Of a DNA stretch of 64,000 nt, positions 8,973 to 17,794 are shown in pieces. The notes under the pieces are model-generated. The model was given only the letters and a program-made list of their open reading frames with translations. It made no database searches and was not told where the DNA came from. Position 1 is the stretch's first letter. Each line of letters opens with the position of its first letter. A program made the position numbers and the translations under genes. Source of the stretch: an uncultured Bacteroidales bacterium (GTDB lineage: Bacteria > Bacteroidota > Bacteroidia > Bacteroidales > UBA932); contig CALVDT010000080.1 in NCBI GenBank assembly GCA_944326385.1, positions 1 through 64,000 on the forward strand, written 5' to 3'.

Positions 8973-9031
8973 CTAATTTGAATCTATGGAATAATTTTCT
9001 GTATCTGATATTCATTTCCGGATTTTTTGAA

Positions 9032-9039
9032 TATCTTTG
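9032..9039 (+). promoter_or_regulatory. -7 box (TATCTTTG) upstream of the SLC13 transporter
   Basis: An exact TAnnTTTG match 22 bases before the ATG at 9062. No good TTTG lies at the right distance upstream. A second TATCTTTG at 8898-8905 is a possible alternative giving a longer leader. Confidence 0.5.
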
Positions 9040-9061
9040 GAGATTTTTAAAACCGATAACC

Positions 9062-10576
9062 ATGTATAAGATATTTCCGGGATTCAATCTTGTAGACGCC
9101 TACCATGAGTGGAAGAAAAACAACAAGCTCACCAAGGGCAAGAATATAGCCAGGATCATCAAACTGCTCGTATGCTCTGCCGTACTTATAACGCTGTGGT
9201 GCCTGCCGCTGGAGACATTCGGGGTAGACGGACTGACGGTCGTGGAGAAGAGAGTCATAGCCATCTTCCTTTTTGCGACAGTGATGTGGGTGCTTGAAGC
9301 CGTTCCGGCCTGGACTACATCGATGCTGGTTGTCGGGCTGCTGCTGTTCGCGGCATCAGACAGTTCACTATGGTTCTTCAGGGATGTCGCAGATCCGGAG
9401 ACTTACGGGACACCTATAAAATACACATCCATACTCCATTCGTTTGCCGACCCAATCATAATGCTGTTCATAGGCGGGTTCGTCCTTGCCATAGCTGCGA
9501 CAAAATGCGGACTTGACACCGTACTCGCACGTGTGATGCTGAAACCGTTCGGCAAAAGGTCGGAATTCGTCCTTCTCGGATTCATAGTAGTCACCGGAGT
9601 TTTCTCCATGTTCCTGAGCAACACCGCCACGGCAGCCATGATGCTGACTTTCCTGACTCCGGTGCTGAAGGCTCTCCCGGCAGACGGCAAAGGCAAGATT
9701 GCGCTCGCATTGTCCATTCCTATTGCTGCCAATGTGGGCGGTATGGCGACGCCTATCGGTACGCCGCCCAACGCCATTGTCCTGAAATATCTGAATGACC
9801 CGAACGGACTGGATCTCAATATCGGCTTCGGTGAATGGATGAGCTTCATGCTCCCTTACACCCTGGTGATCATGTTCATTTCGTGGATCATCCTTGTGAA
9901 GCTCTTCCCTTTCAAGCAGAAATCCATAGAGCTCAAGATAGAAGGTGAGGCGAAGAAAGACTGGAGATCCATCGTGGTCTACGTGACCTTTGCCATAACA
10001 GTGCTTCTCTGGATTACCGACAAATATACCGGAGTGAATTCCAATGTAGTGGCCATGCTGCCTCTGGCGATATTCCCGATCACCGGAATCATCACCAAGC
10101 GGGATCTCGAAGAAATCAGCTGGAGCGTCCTCTGGATGGTGGCCGGAGGCTTTGCGCTCGGTGTATCACTTCAGGAGACAGGACTTGCGGCCAGCATAAT
10201 TGAAGCCATACCGTTCGACACATGGCCGCCTGCCGCAATGATCATCGGGTCCGGACTGCTGTGCTACGCCATGGCGAACTTCATCTCGCACACGGCTACG
10301 GCAGCCCTGCTGGTTCCGATCCTCGCAATCGTGGGTACAAGCATGAAAGACGTGCTCCTGCCGCTCGGAGGTGTGGAGACCCTTCTCATCGGAGTGGCGA
10401 TAGGCTCGTCCCTTGCCATGATCCTCCCTATAAGCACACCGCCTAATGCATTGGCACATGCCACGGGAATGATAGAGCAGAAGGATATGGTGAAGATCGG
10501 CGTCCTGATGGGCGTCATCGGCCTGTCGCTCGGTTATCTGATGCTGATATTGCTCGGAAGCAACGGTCTGATTTGA
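9062..10576 (+). CDS. SLC13/DASS-family sodium:dicarboxylate symporter
   Basis: 504 residues from the ATG at 9062 (MYKIFPGFN); the frame is open further upstream, but that part reads as non-coding. Multiple membrane helices carry the two DASS signatures: SNTATAAMMLTFLTPV near residue 185 with NVGGMATPIGTPPNAIVL near 225, and SHTATAALLVPIL near 410 with LPISTPPNALAH near 455. These S-N/H-T motifs bind sodium and the carboxylate. Likely substrates are succinate, malate or fumarate, known for the family. It is flanked by the divergent glycosidase and the helicase, with no operon partner. Confidence 0.92.
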   Translation: MYKIFPGFNLVDAYHEWKKNNKLTKGKNIARIIKLLVCSAVLITLWCLPLETFGVDGLTVVEKRVIAIFLFATVMWVLEAVPAWTTSMLVVGLLLFAASDSSLWFFRDVADPETYGTPIKYTSILHSFADPIIMLFIGGFVLAIAATKCGLDTVLARVMLKPFGKRSEFVLLGFIVVTGVFSMFLSNTATAAMMLTFLTPVLKALPADGKGKIALALSIPIAANVGGMATPIGTPPNAIVLKYLNDPNGLDLNIGFGEWMSFMLPYTLVIMFISWIILVKLFPFKQKSIELKIEGEAKKDWRSIVVYVTFAITVLLWITDKYTGVNSNVVAMLPLAIFPITGIITKRDLEEISWSVLWMVAGGFALGVSLQETGLAASIIEAIPFDTWPPAAMIIGSGLLCYAMANFISHTATAALLVPILAIVGTSMKDVLLPLGGVETLLIGVAIGSSLAMILPISTPPNALAHATGMIEQKDMVKIGVLMGVIGLSLGYLMLILLGSNGLI

Positions 10577-10583
10577 CGGAAAA

Positions 10584-10614
10584 TTTCCTGAATCGGAAAT
10601 TCTGATTATCTTTG
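10584..10614 (+). promoter_or_regulatory. Promoter for the DEAD-box helicase
   Basis: The -7 box TATCTTTG at 10607-10614 is preceded after 19 bases by TTTC (10584-10587, one mismatch to TTTG). The ATG follows 18 bases later at 10633. A weak hairpin (AATTTCC at 10582-10588 with GGAAATT at 10595-10601) overlaps it. Confidence 0.55.
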
Positions 10615-10632
10615 CGGCCTGATTTTTAAAGA

Positions 10633-12300
10633 ATGGTAACTGATTTTCTTGAACTCGGGCTGTCGAACGAGATATTGAACGCTGTAGCCGAACTCGGTTT
10701 CGAAAAACCTACACCAGTACAGGCCCGCATAATCCCCCAGCTTCTGGTCGGGGACAATGATATAGTATGCCTGTCTCAGACCGGCTCCGGCAAGACCGCT
10801 GCCTTCGGGCTTCCGGCGCTTGAATACCTTGATCTCGCGAATCCTGCCACGCAGGTGCTTGTACTCTGCCCTACCAGGGAACTATGCCGCCAGATAAGCG
10901 ATGATCTGGAGCATTATTCAAAATACATGAAAGGCATCCGCATCGTGTCTGTCTACGGCGGTGCAGGAATCCAGGGTCAGATAAAGGCTCTGAGAGGCGG
11001 TGCACATATCATCGTGGCCACACCGGGACGTCTGCTGGATCTGCTCAAACGGGAAGCCGCAGACATTTCAGGAATCAGGACCCTGATCCTCGATGAAGCG
11101 GACGAAATGCTGAACATGGGCTTCAAGGAAGAACTCGATGCCATTCTCGGCTTGGCTCCGGAAACCCGCAGGTCGCTTCTTTTCTCGGCAACCCTCCCTA
11201 AGGAGGTGGAGAGGATAGCGGCAAGCTACATGAAGAATCCGGAGATAGTCACAGTCGGGGAAAGGAATGCAGGGGCCCAGAATGTCGAGCATTTCTATTA
11301 CATGGTAAGAGAAGAGGACAGATATGCAGCCCTCAAGCGTATCGCCGACTATAATCCGGACATCTACGCCATAGTGTTCTGCAAGACAAGAGGAGAGACA
11401 CAGAAGATAGCCGACGCCCTGCAGCGCGACGGTTATGATGCCGACGCCCTTCACGGAGACCTGTCGCAGGCCCAGAGGGACAATGTCATGGGGCGGTTCA
11501 AACGCAGATCCCTGCATCTCCTTGTAGCCACGGATGTAGCCGCACGCGGGATAGACGTGAGCGATCTGACCCATGTCATAAACTACAACCTTCCCCAGGA
11601 GATCGAACTGTACACCCACAGGAGCGGAAGGACCGGACGCGCTGACAAGAAAGGTGTCTCGATAGCCATCATCAACCAGAGGGAAAAGGGGAAGATCCGC
11701 AAGATAGAGGACGTGATCAAGAAGCAGTTCACGCGTCTGCCCATCCCTGGGGCAAGGGAAATCTGCGAAAGACAGCTCTCGCATCTGATAAACGAGATAA
11801 ACGGTGTCGAGGTCAGGGAGGATATCTATTCCTTCATGCCTACTATCAACGAGATGTGGGACAATATCCCCAAAGAGGAACTGGTAAAGAAGATACTGTC
11901 ATATGAATTCAACAGATTCTTCGACTATTACCGCAAGGCAAAGGACCTGAATATCCCGGAAAAGGAGAAAAAGCCACGGAAAGAAAAACGTCAGGAAGAC
12001 CAGTCCGCGGACAATCCGCCGGTAAAGGGAAAGAAAACCGTCGACGGGGATCCGGGGGAATGCGAAAAAGGCTACATCTGGCTCCGCATGAATCTCGGCT
12101 ACAAGGACAAGATAATCCCGCGCGACATCATCTCCATCATGAAAGCCTGCGGCATAGGGAAGAAATCTGTCGGCAAGATAGAGATTTTCGAAGGATTCAT
12201 CTACGTGGCCCTCAAAGACAAGGTCGCAGAATACGCCAGGTCACAGATACACGGTGCTTCATACAACAGGAAACGGCTGAACGCATCACTGCTGAAGTGA
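10633..12300 (+). CDS. DEAD-box RNA helicase with DbpA-type RNA-binding domain
   Basis: 555 residues. The helicase core shows the Q motif (GFEKPTPVQ, 22-30), motif I (SQTGSGKT, 48-55), PTREL, TPGR, DEAD at about 154-157, SAT near 186, ATDVAARGID and HRSGRTGR near 329-336. After a lysine-rich linker (about 430-475), residues 478-555 resemble the DbpA/CsdA RNA-binding domain (IGKKSVGKIEIFEGFIYVAL). This suggests a role in ribosome assembly or cold-stress RNA remodelling. Helicase activity is certain; whether the partner is DbpA-like 23S rRNA is inference. Its stop is only three bases from the convergent CDP-alcohol transferase stop. Confidence 0.93.
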   Translation: MVTDFLELGLSNEILNAVAELGFEKPTPVQARIIPQLLVGDNDIVCLSQTGSGKTAAFGLPALEYLDLANPATQVLVLCPTRELCRQISDDLEHYSKYMKGIRIVSVYGGAGIQGQIKALRGGAHIIVATPGRLLDLLKREAADISGIRTLILDEADEMLNMGFKEELDAILGLAPETRRSLLFSATLPKEVERIAASYMKNPEIVTVGERNAGAQNVEHFYYMVREEDRYAALKRIADYNPDIYAIVFCKTRGETQKIADALQRDGYDADALHGDLSQAQRDNVMGRFKRRSLHLLVATDVAARGIDVSDLTHVINYNLPQEIELYTHRSGRTGRADKKGVSIAIINQREKGKIRKIEDVIKKQFTRLPIPGAREICERQLSHLINEINGVEVREDIYSFMPTINEMWDNIPKEELVKKILSYEFNRFFDYYRKAKDLNIPEKEKKPRKEKRQEDQSADNPPVKGKKTVDGDPGECEKGYIWLRMNLGYKDKIIPRDIISIMKACGIGKKSVGKIEIFEGFIYVALKDKVAEYARSQIHGASYNRKRLNASLLK

Positions 12301-12303
12301 CAG

Positions 12304-13017
12304 TCATTTCTTCTCCTGCCCGGGCATTGGGTCAAGCCTGTCGTAGTCGCGGACATCCTTCAGCACTGTCACGATATAGATAAGGACAAGCACGCAGAAT
12401 ATCACGCCTGCCACCATGTCCAACGCTCCGAGCGTCACCTCGTGCCCTGCCAGTGTCATGCTTACGGCGACCTCCCTGATCGGTGTGACATAGATAAGGA
12501 CAGTATTGACTATTATCATTATGATCCTGAACTCTGTCGGGCCCATCTTGGCATACGTCAGGCAGAATTCCTTCTTCAGATGGGCGTTCACACTGACATT
12601 TATGGTAAGCATGAGATAGATTACCAGGATGGCAAGGGCAAGTTCCAGATGGACAAGTCCGGAAAGTCCTGCCCCGACGAACATTATCACTTCGTTGATG
12701 GCATCCACCGTATGGTCCAGATAATACCCGTAAAGCGGACGCTGCCTGTTCCTGACCCTGGCAAGAGTGCCGTCGAGGGAATCACCGTACCAGTTGATCA
12801 CGAATCCTGCAGAACTGAGCCAAAGATAATTTATATCCACGATGCCGCCGAGAATGAAGCCTGCGGCTATGACTATCGCTCCGAACGTCCCTATTCCAGT
12901 CAATATATCCGATGTCATCCAGCCAGGCTGCCGCTCAGCAAGCCACACAAGCACCTTCTTTTCGATTCCATTCAATACGGAGGTCTGGATCCGGACAGAC
13001 TCTTCATGTTTCGCCAT
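12304..13017 (-). CDS. CDP-alcohol phosphatidyltransferase family membrane enzyme
   Basis: 237 residues from the ATG at 13017; a TTG two codons upstream is less likely. The signature D79-x2-D82-G83-x2-A86-R87-x9-G97-x3-D101-x3-D105 is intact, and several hydrophobic helices follow. The family swaps CMP of a CDP-alcohol for another alcohol to make phospholipid head groups (PG, PI, PS, or inositol-phosphate sphingolipid types). Which head group cannot be read here. It is 45 bases downstream of the acyltransferase gene on the same strand, so the pair probably serves lipid synthesis. Confidence 0.88.
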   Translation of the reverse strand: MAKHEESVRIQTSVLNGIEKKVLVWLAERQPGWMTSDILTGIGTFGAIVIAAGFILGGIVDINYLWLSSAGFVINWYGDSLDGTLARVRNRQRPLYGYYLDHTVDAINEVIMFVGAGLSGLVHLELALAILVIYLMLTINVSVNAHLKKEFCLTYAKMGPTEFRIIMIIVNTVLIYVTPIREVAVSMTLAGHEVTLGALDMVAGVIFCVLVLIYIVTVLKDVRDYDRLDPMPGQEKK

Positions 13018-13062
13018 ATTCAATCCGTGTTAAAAATGAATTATAAATTTAGCAATAAAAAA

Positions 13063-13884
13063 TCAAATCACGCAACCCGCATAGAGCTTATTTCTCAGAA
13101 AAGCTGAAAATTCCTGCATATCAGTATACTCTGACTGTTCTTCCGGAGTGATGACAGGCCCGCAGACCAGACGTACAGGCTTTCCCCTCTTGTTGAACAC
13201 TTCAGAAGGCAGCCTCAGAAGACGGACTCTCCAGTCGATCAGTCCGAGGCTGTAATAGAAATCGGAATTCCTGTCCAGAAACTTCACCGGGAGCACAGGC
13301 ACATTCAGTTTCCGGATAAGACTGATTACCGGCTGCTGCCACTCCCTGTCCCTGACACACCTCTCCTTCAGGCTCAGGTCCGAGACTGCTCCTGCCGGGA
13401 AAATCCCGAGGGGATGTCCGTCCCTGACATGCCGCATCGCCTCCTTGATTCCGGCTATGCTGTCTTTTGTGGGGGCAGTGCGGTCCTGCCCTGTAGGTGT
13501 GACATTTATGAAGCTGGGGCCGAGGGCTTTGATCCTTGACAATACTTTATTTACAATCAGTTTGTAGTCATTCCTTGAATGCCCGAAAAGGTCGGCGAGG
13601 ATTATCCCGTCTATACTGCCGTACGGATGGTTGCTTATGGTTATGAACGGGCCGGATGAAAGGCTGTCCGGAACCTTCCCGCCGTACACTGTATAACTGA
13701 CTCCGATATCCTCAAGTATAGCCCTGGCGAATTCCGGTCCGCTATACCGGCAGTTCCTGTCATACAGATCGTTTATTCTGTCAACTGACAGGAATCTCAT
13801 CAGCCCACGGGCAACGGCATTGCCGCATTTCCCCCTGAATACAGGGGCGGCCTGCTCTATTTCTTCCAATGTCAAAAGTGGCAT
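13063..13884 (-). CDS. PlsC-like lysophospholipid / acyl-amino-acid acyltransferase
   Basis: 273 residues. Residues 85-92 are NHPYGSID, that is H86 followed by five residues and D92, one more than the PlsC HX4D box. This spacing resembles the NHPLGGLDG box of OlsB/GlsA-type acyltransferases that make ornithine or glycine lipids in Bacteroidota. A second box (FPAGAVSDLS, near 158) fits the same group. It may O-acylate a glycine or ornithine lipid rather than lysophosphatidate; this is inference. It is divergent from the methylase gene with 37 bases between them, and upstream of the CDP-alcohol transferase. Confidence 0.8.
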   Translation of the reverse strand: MPLLTLEEIEQAAPVFRGKCGNAVARGLMRFLSVDRINDLYDRNCRYSGPEFARAILEDIGVSYTVYGGKVPDSLSSGPFITISNHPYGSIDGIILADLFGHSRNDYKLIVNKVLSRIKALGPSFINVTPTGQDRTAPTKDSIAGIKEAMRHVRDGHPLGIFPAGAVSDLSLKERCVRDREWQQPVISLIRKLNVPVLPVKFLDRNSDFYYSLGLIDWRVRLLRLPSEVFNKRGKPVRLVCGPVITPEEQSEYTDMQEFSAFLRNKLYAGCVI

Positions 13885-13909
13885 AAAGCTATTTTTCTGT
13901 AAAGATAAT

Positions 13910-13917
13910 TAAATTTG
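13910..13917 (+). promoter_or_regulatory. -7 box (TAAATTTG) abutting the methylase start
   Basis: An exact TAnnTTTG match ends only four bases before the ATG at 13922. With the usual start about 4-7 bases after this box, transcription would begin at or very near the ATG, giving a leaderless mRNA. No clear TTTG sits at the -33 position. Confidence 0.5.
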
Positions 13918-13921
13918 CACT

Positions 13922-14986
13922 ATGAAGACGGAAGGTATCAAATATGCCGGTTCGAAACTGAAGCTTCTGCCGTACATCAGCCGGATCGTCAAAGAACTCG
14001 GGGTGATGACGGTCCTCGATGGGTTCAGCGGCTCGACAAGGGTGTCGCAGATGCTCTCCCGGGAAGGCTACGCAGTGACCGCAAATGATACGGCCGTATG
14101 GTCGGAGGTCTTCGCCACCGCATACCTGCTGCACGACAAGCCCTCGGAATATTACAAGGAGATAATCGACCATCTGAATTCGGTCAAAGGATGCTTCGGA
14201 TGGTTCTCCGAACATTACGGCGGCCGTCCTGACTCCGGCGGGAAAAAGCCGTTCCAGCTGAAGAATACAATGAAACTCGATGCTGTCAGGGCAGAAATCG
14301 ACAGAATGGGACTTGAAGGCACGGACAAGGCGGTGGCCCTGACCAGCCTGATACTCGCCATGGACTCGGTGGACAATACGCTCGGGCATTACTGTGCGTA
14401 TCTGAACGGCTGGAGCAAACGCTCCTATAACGACATGGAACTGAAAATACCGCTGCTCCACAAGCATTCACCCGACAACAAGGTCTTCAGAAAAGACATC
14501 TTCGACCTGCTCCCCGGAATCAAGGCTGATCTGGCCTATTTCGATCCACCTTACGGTTCGAACAATGAAAAGATGCCGTCCAGCAGAATCCGCTATAATG
14601 CATACTACCATATCTGGAAAAGCATCATCCTGAACGACAGGCCAGCCGTCTTCGGTAAAGCCGGGCGCAGGGAGGATTCCAGAGACGGGAGAGAAGGCTC
14701 CGTCTTTGAGGAATACAGGGTGGATACGGACGGCCGCTCCATAGCCGCTGAGGCCATAGCCAGGCTGATAAGGGAAACCGACACCGGTTACATCCTCCTT
14801 TCCTACAGTTCGGGAGGCAGGGTTTCCAAGGAGGAGATATGCGGAATAATGGAGTCCGAGGGCCGGCTCCTGAAATGTCTGGAAATAGATTTCAAGACCA
14901 ATGTCATGGGACAGATGAGGATGACCAACGAGTGGGTGCATTCCGGAAAGAGGACCTGCGAATATCTGTTCCTGCTCGAAAAATGA
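13922..14986 (+). CDS. D12-class adenine-N6 DNA methyltransferase (orphan)
   Basis: 354 residues. The N-terminal KYAGSK (motif X), DGFSGSTRVSQ near residue 33 (motif I, S-adenosylmethionine binding) and FDPPYGSNN near 208 (motif IV, catalytic DPPY) appear in the alpha-class order of Dam-like N6-adenine methylases. The target sequence is unknown. No restriction endonuclease gene is adjacent; neighbours are lipid and fimbrial genes. It may be a solitary regulatory or mobile-element-derived methylase. The start is close to a -7 promoter box, hinting at a leaderless transcript. Confidence 0.88.
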   Translation: MKTEGIKYAGSKLKLLPYISRIVKELGVMTVLDGFSGSTRVSQMLSREGYAVTANDTAVWSEVFATAYLLHDKPSEYYKEIIDHLNSVKGCFGWFSEHYGGRPDSGGKKPFQLKNTMKLDAVRAEIDRMGLEGTDKAVALTSLILAMDSVDNTLGHYCAYLNGWSKRSYNDMELKIPLLHKHSPDNKVFRKDIFDLLPGIKADLAYFDPPYGSNNEKMPSSRIRYNAYYHIWKSIILNDRPAVFGKAGRREDSRDGREGSVFEEYRVDTDGRSIAAEAIARLIRETDTGYILLSYSSGGRVSKEEICGIMESEGRLLKCLEIDFKTNVMGQMRMTNEWVHSGKRTCEYLFLLEK

Positions 14987-15049
14987 GAATATTTTCTTTT
15001 TTCGGCTGTTTTTTCTTTTTTTGACAGAATATTTTTCTTTTTCCGGAAG

Positions 15050-15077
15050 TTTGTCCGGCCGCTTCAATCTACATTTG
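15050..15077 (+). promoter_or_regulatory. Promoter for the fimbrial-tip-like lipoprotein
   Basis: TTTG at 15050-15053, then 16 bases, then the -7 box TACATTTG at 15070-15077. The spacer is shorter than the usual 19. The ATG at 15119 follows after a leader of about 38 bases. Confidence 0.5.
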
Positions 15078-15118
15078 CCGTTGCTCCGACAGGAGTTGTC
15101 ATTTAAAAAGTATAATGT

Positions 15119-16966
15119 ATGATTGGATTTTCAAGATCAGTATTTTCCGGAATCGTTCCGGCAATCTTCCTGACTGCCGGCTTGTTTATTCTGGCGGCTG
15201 CATTGCCGGGATGCGAAAAGGCACTTCCCGTGGAAACTGTACAGGTGGACGGGAATACGGAAGACGACGGGCAGGAAGACGGGGACGGAGAAAAAGTGAC
15301 GGTCAGGTTCAACCTGTCAGGGGATTATTTTTTCTCGGACACTAAAAGCGGAGTCGGACAGGTCAGACTTCTCATCTATTGCGACGGTGCATTGACAGTA
15401 GACCTGCTCTGCGAGGGAGGATCGGCGGAATTCGAGCTGATGCTCGGGAAGGATTACTCGTATTACGCTGTCTCGGGTGTTTCGCTGCCGACAAGATACC
15501 CGGAAACCTTTCTTAAGATGATCAGGTCGAATGTATTTCCACAAGGTGTTCCGGAAGGGATACCTGTGGAACAGCCTATGGCAGCGAACGGCACCTTCAC
15601 TGCAGAACATGACGGAATGAATATAGAGATAAGGCTCAGGAGACTGTATGCGAAAGTGGAATTCAGCGCAGACCTATCCGACATACCCGGGCTTGAAGTG
15701 ACCTCGGCATGCATAAAACAGGCAGCCACATCAGTCCGTCTGTTTTACGAATCGGCCGCTGTCGCCACCGCAGACGGAGGTACGGCTACGGAGGCGGAGA
15801 TAGAGGTGTTGAATTCGGGCGGGAAAGTGACTTTCTATGTTCCGGAAAACCGGCAGGGTGTTCTTCTGCCGGATAACAGCGATTCCTGGGCAAAGGTTCC
15901 GGAAAACATACCGGAGAAATCCGGATTGTGCACATACATTGAAGTGACCGCGACTTTCAGCGAAGATGACAAACTGAAAGGTGATATCGTTTACCGCTTT
16001 TATCTCGGGAACGATGTGACATCCGATTTCAATGTGACAAGGAATACATTGAACACTGTCAGACTCATCGCGTCGAAGGAAGCGATAACGAGGCCTTCAT
16101 GGAAAATCGACGGCGGTGATGTATATGCGGAAGTCCCGTTCATGTATGTGAACTATGTCGGCAAGGTACTTTACAAGACGCGTGAAGAATCGGACGTCGT
16201 GCAGCATGAGGATATCTGCTGGAATGATATCATGAATGCCGACGGGACTTATATTACCGTCGGTCACCACGACCTGGAGACAGGAATCGAAGGCGCTGTC
16301 GGCACAAGCCGTAACGGAAGGATCTGGAATATCAGTTACATTGAAAGCGGAAGCCTGAGGAAAATAGAATACGGAAACGGCAGGTTCGTAGCTCTTGACG
16401 GGACCTCATCCGCATACTTTTCTGATGACGCCTCTAACTGGAGGGTCGCTGACATAGGCTTCAGATGCCTGGACATCGCTTACGGGAACGGTCTGTTTAC
16501 CGCAGTCGGCTACGAAGGAGGGATAGCAACATCTGCTGACGGAGAAGAATGGGAGGTTGTCAGGACGCAGGGCAGTACAAGGAATGTCGTCTATGGCGAC
16601 GGTGAATTCCTTGTTGTAACCTCTAACTATACATACAAGTCGACAGACGGAACCGAGTGGACTGAATACGCAAACATCGGTAATTTCTCAAACATATACG
16701 ATATAATATACGGAAACGGCATCTATGTTCTCAATGAAGACGGGGATATCTACACCAGTCCTGACGGTATCAACTGGACAGACAGTGAAAACAGCGGGAA
16801 ATTCCACAAAGGGACATTTGACTTCAAGGACGGAATATTCATTCAGGTATACTCCGACACCGGGATACGTGTAGCGACTTCTCTGGACGGGATCAACTGG
16901 ACTATAATAGACAGGAACGTTTCGATAAACAATGTCTACGGGATCTGCATAATGGAACAGGAGTGA
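15119..16966 (+). CDS. Mfa/FimB-like surface lipoprotein with C-terminal beta-propeller
   Basis: 615 residues. The signal peptide ends in a lipobox (A-L-P-G-C) with cysteine 32, followed by a run rich in Asp/Glu (about 42-60), as in surface-exported Bacteroidota lipoproteins. Residues 60-340 resemble fimbrillin-associated domains (DUF4906/Mfa2 type): the segment ending YRFYLGNDVTSDFNVTRNT is characteristic of fimbrial anchor or tip subunits. Residues about 365-610 contain six repeats of the type (Y-G-N-G)-x-F-x-x-V-G ... S-x-D-G-x-x-W, predicted to fold as a six-bladed propeller. I infer a cell-surface adhesin. No other fimbrial gene is adjacent. It has its own promoter. Confidence 0.7.
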   Translation: MIGFSRSVFSGIVPAIFLTAGLFILAAALPGCEKALPVETVQVDGNTEDDGQEDGDGEKVTVRFNLSGDYFFSDTKSGVGQVRLLIYCDGALTVDLLCEGGSAEFELMLGKDYSYYAVSGVSLPTRYPETFLKMIRSNVFPQGVPEGIPVEQPMAANGTFTAEHDGMNIEIRLRRLYAKVEFSADLSDIPGLEVTSACIKQAATSVRLFYESAAVATADGGTATEAEIEVLNSGGKVTFYVPENRQGVLLPDNSDSWAKVPENIPEKSGLCTYIEVTATFSEDDKLKGDIVYRFYLGNDVTSDFNVTRNTLNTVRLIASKEAITRPSWKIDGGDVYAEVPFMYVNYVGKVLYKTREESDVVQHEDICWNDIMNADGTYITVGHHDLETGIEGAVGTSRNGRIWNISYIESGSLRKIEYGNGRFVALDGTSSAYFSDDASNWRVADIGFRCLDIAYGNGLFTAVGYEGGIATSADGEEWEVVRTQGSTRNVVYGDGEFLVVTSNYTYKSTDGTEWTEYANIGNFSNIYDIIYGNGIYVLNEDGDIYTSPDGINWTDSENSGKFHKGTFDFKDGIFIQVYSDTGIRVATSLDGINWTIIDRNVSINNVYGICIMEQE

Positions 16967-17039
16967 AGAAAAGACTTTAGGGTATTGGAAGTATGGAAGA
17001 AAAAACATATAATTGCCTGAGCTCAAAACCAGCTGTCAT

Positions 17040-17651
17040 ATGTTGATAAAAGTCTATGATAAAAACAACGCCCCGGAAGTACTTGACTCCGTAGCCGCAA
17101 TACTGGAAAGCGGTGGACTCATCATCTACCCCACGGATACGATGTACGCCATAGGATGCCATGCGCTGAAGGAACGGGCTGTGGAAAAGATCTGCAGGCT
17201 GAAGGATATCGACCCGAGGAAGAATCATCTTGCGATTATCTGCTACGACCTGAGCACCATCAGCCATTATGCACGGATGGACAATCCGACTTTCAAACTC
17301 ATGAAGAAGAATCTTCCTGGACCGTTCACATTCATACTCGAAGGTACGTCCAGGCTTCCGAAGATATTCAGGAGCAGGAAGGAGGTCGGGATCAGGATGC
17401 CGGACCATCCGGTAATCAGCCAGATAGCGGAACATCTTGATGCACCTATACTCACGGCGACCATTCCTTACGATGAGGGCGAAGATCCGGGATATGCCAC
17501 GGATCCGGAACTTATTGAGGAGAGGTGGGGAAATGTTGTAGATATGGTTATAGACGGAGGCCCGGGCCGTCTCGACAGTTCCACTGTCGTAGACTGCACT
17601 GCCTCCGGTTTCGCCATTCTCCGTCAGGGGACAGGTATCTTGAAATTCTGA
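17040..17651 (+). CDS. YciO/Sua5/YrdC-family threonylcarbamoyl-AMP synthase-like protein
   Basis: 203 residues from the ATG at 17040; a TTG at 17013 is in frame but less likely. The YrdC fold is recognisable from YPTDTMYAIGC near residue 30, LKDIDPRKNHLAIIC near 55, LPGPFTFIL near 90 and VGIRMPDHP near 115. TsaC/Sua5 makes threonylcarbamoyl-AMP for tRNA t6A; YciO proteins are close relatives whose in vivo role is less clear. The lack of a Sua5 C-terminal domain and the motif wording favour the YciO branch. It is followed by a dispersed repeat and the convergent carB gene. Confidence 0.82.
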   Translation: MLIKVYDKNNAPEVLDSVAAILESGGLIIYPTDTMYAIGCHALKERAVEKICRLKDIDPRKNHLAIICYDLSTISHYARMDNPTFKLMKKNLPGPFTFILEGTSRLPKIFRSRKEVGIRMPDHPVISQIAEHLDAPILTATIPYDEGEDPGYATDPELIEERWGNVVDMVIDGGPGRLDSSTVVDCTASGFAILRQGTGILKF

Positions 17652-17671
17652 AGTCTACGGTTTCATCCGCC

Positions 17672-17791
17672 GGGACGTCAGAACGGGTGGGATGCAAGGC
17701 GCCAAGGGTGAGGGCGACAGGAGTTTACTTCCGTAAATGACTGAGCCGGAATCCCGCTGACAACACCGCAGACCGCCCGCTCTGACGTTCC
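17672..17791. repeat. Dispersed intergenic repeat, copy 1 (long inverted ends, TTTACTTCCGTAAA apex)
   Basis: About 120 bases between two convergent genes. The outer arms 17672-17691 and 17772-17791 are inverted repeats matching at about 16 of 20 positions, including ACGTCAGA (17675-17682) and TCTGACGT (17781-17788). The centre holds GGAGTTTACTTCCGTAAATGA, whose core TTTAC-TTCC-GTAAA makes a tight hairpin. The same central sequence occurs in both repeat copies at 62031-62275. A non-coding mobile element (MITE/REP-like) is the likely nature; it could also serve as a transcription end between yciO and carB. Confidence 0.65.
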
Positions 17792-17794
17792 GGA

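Noticed and set aside
14987..15047. Two imperfect direct repeats (GAATATTTTCTTTTTTCGG type) after the methylase gene
   Set aside because: Low-complexity T-rich DNA; too weak to call a repeat or an attachment site.
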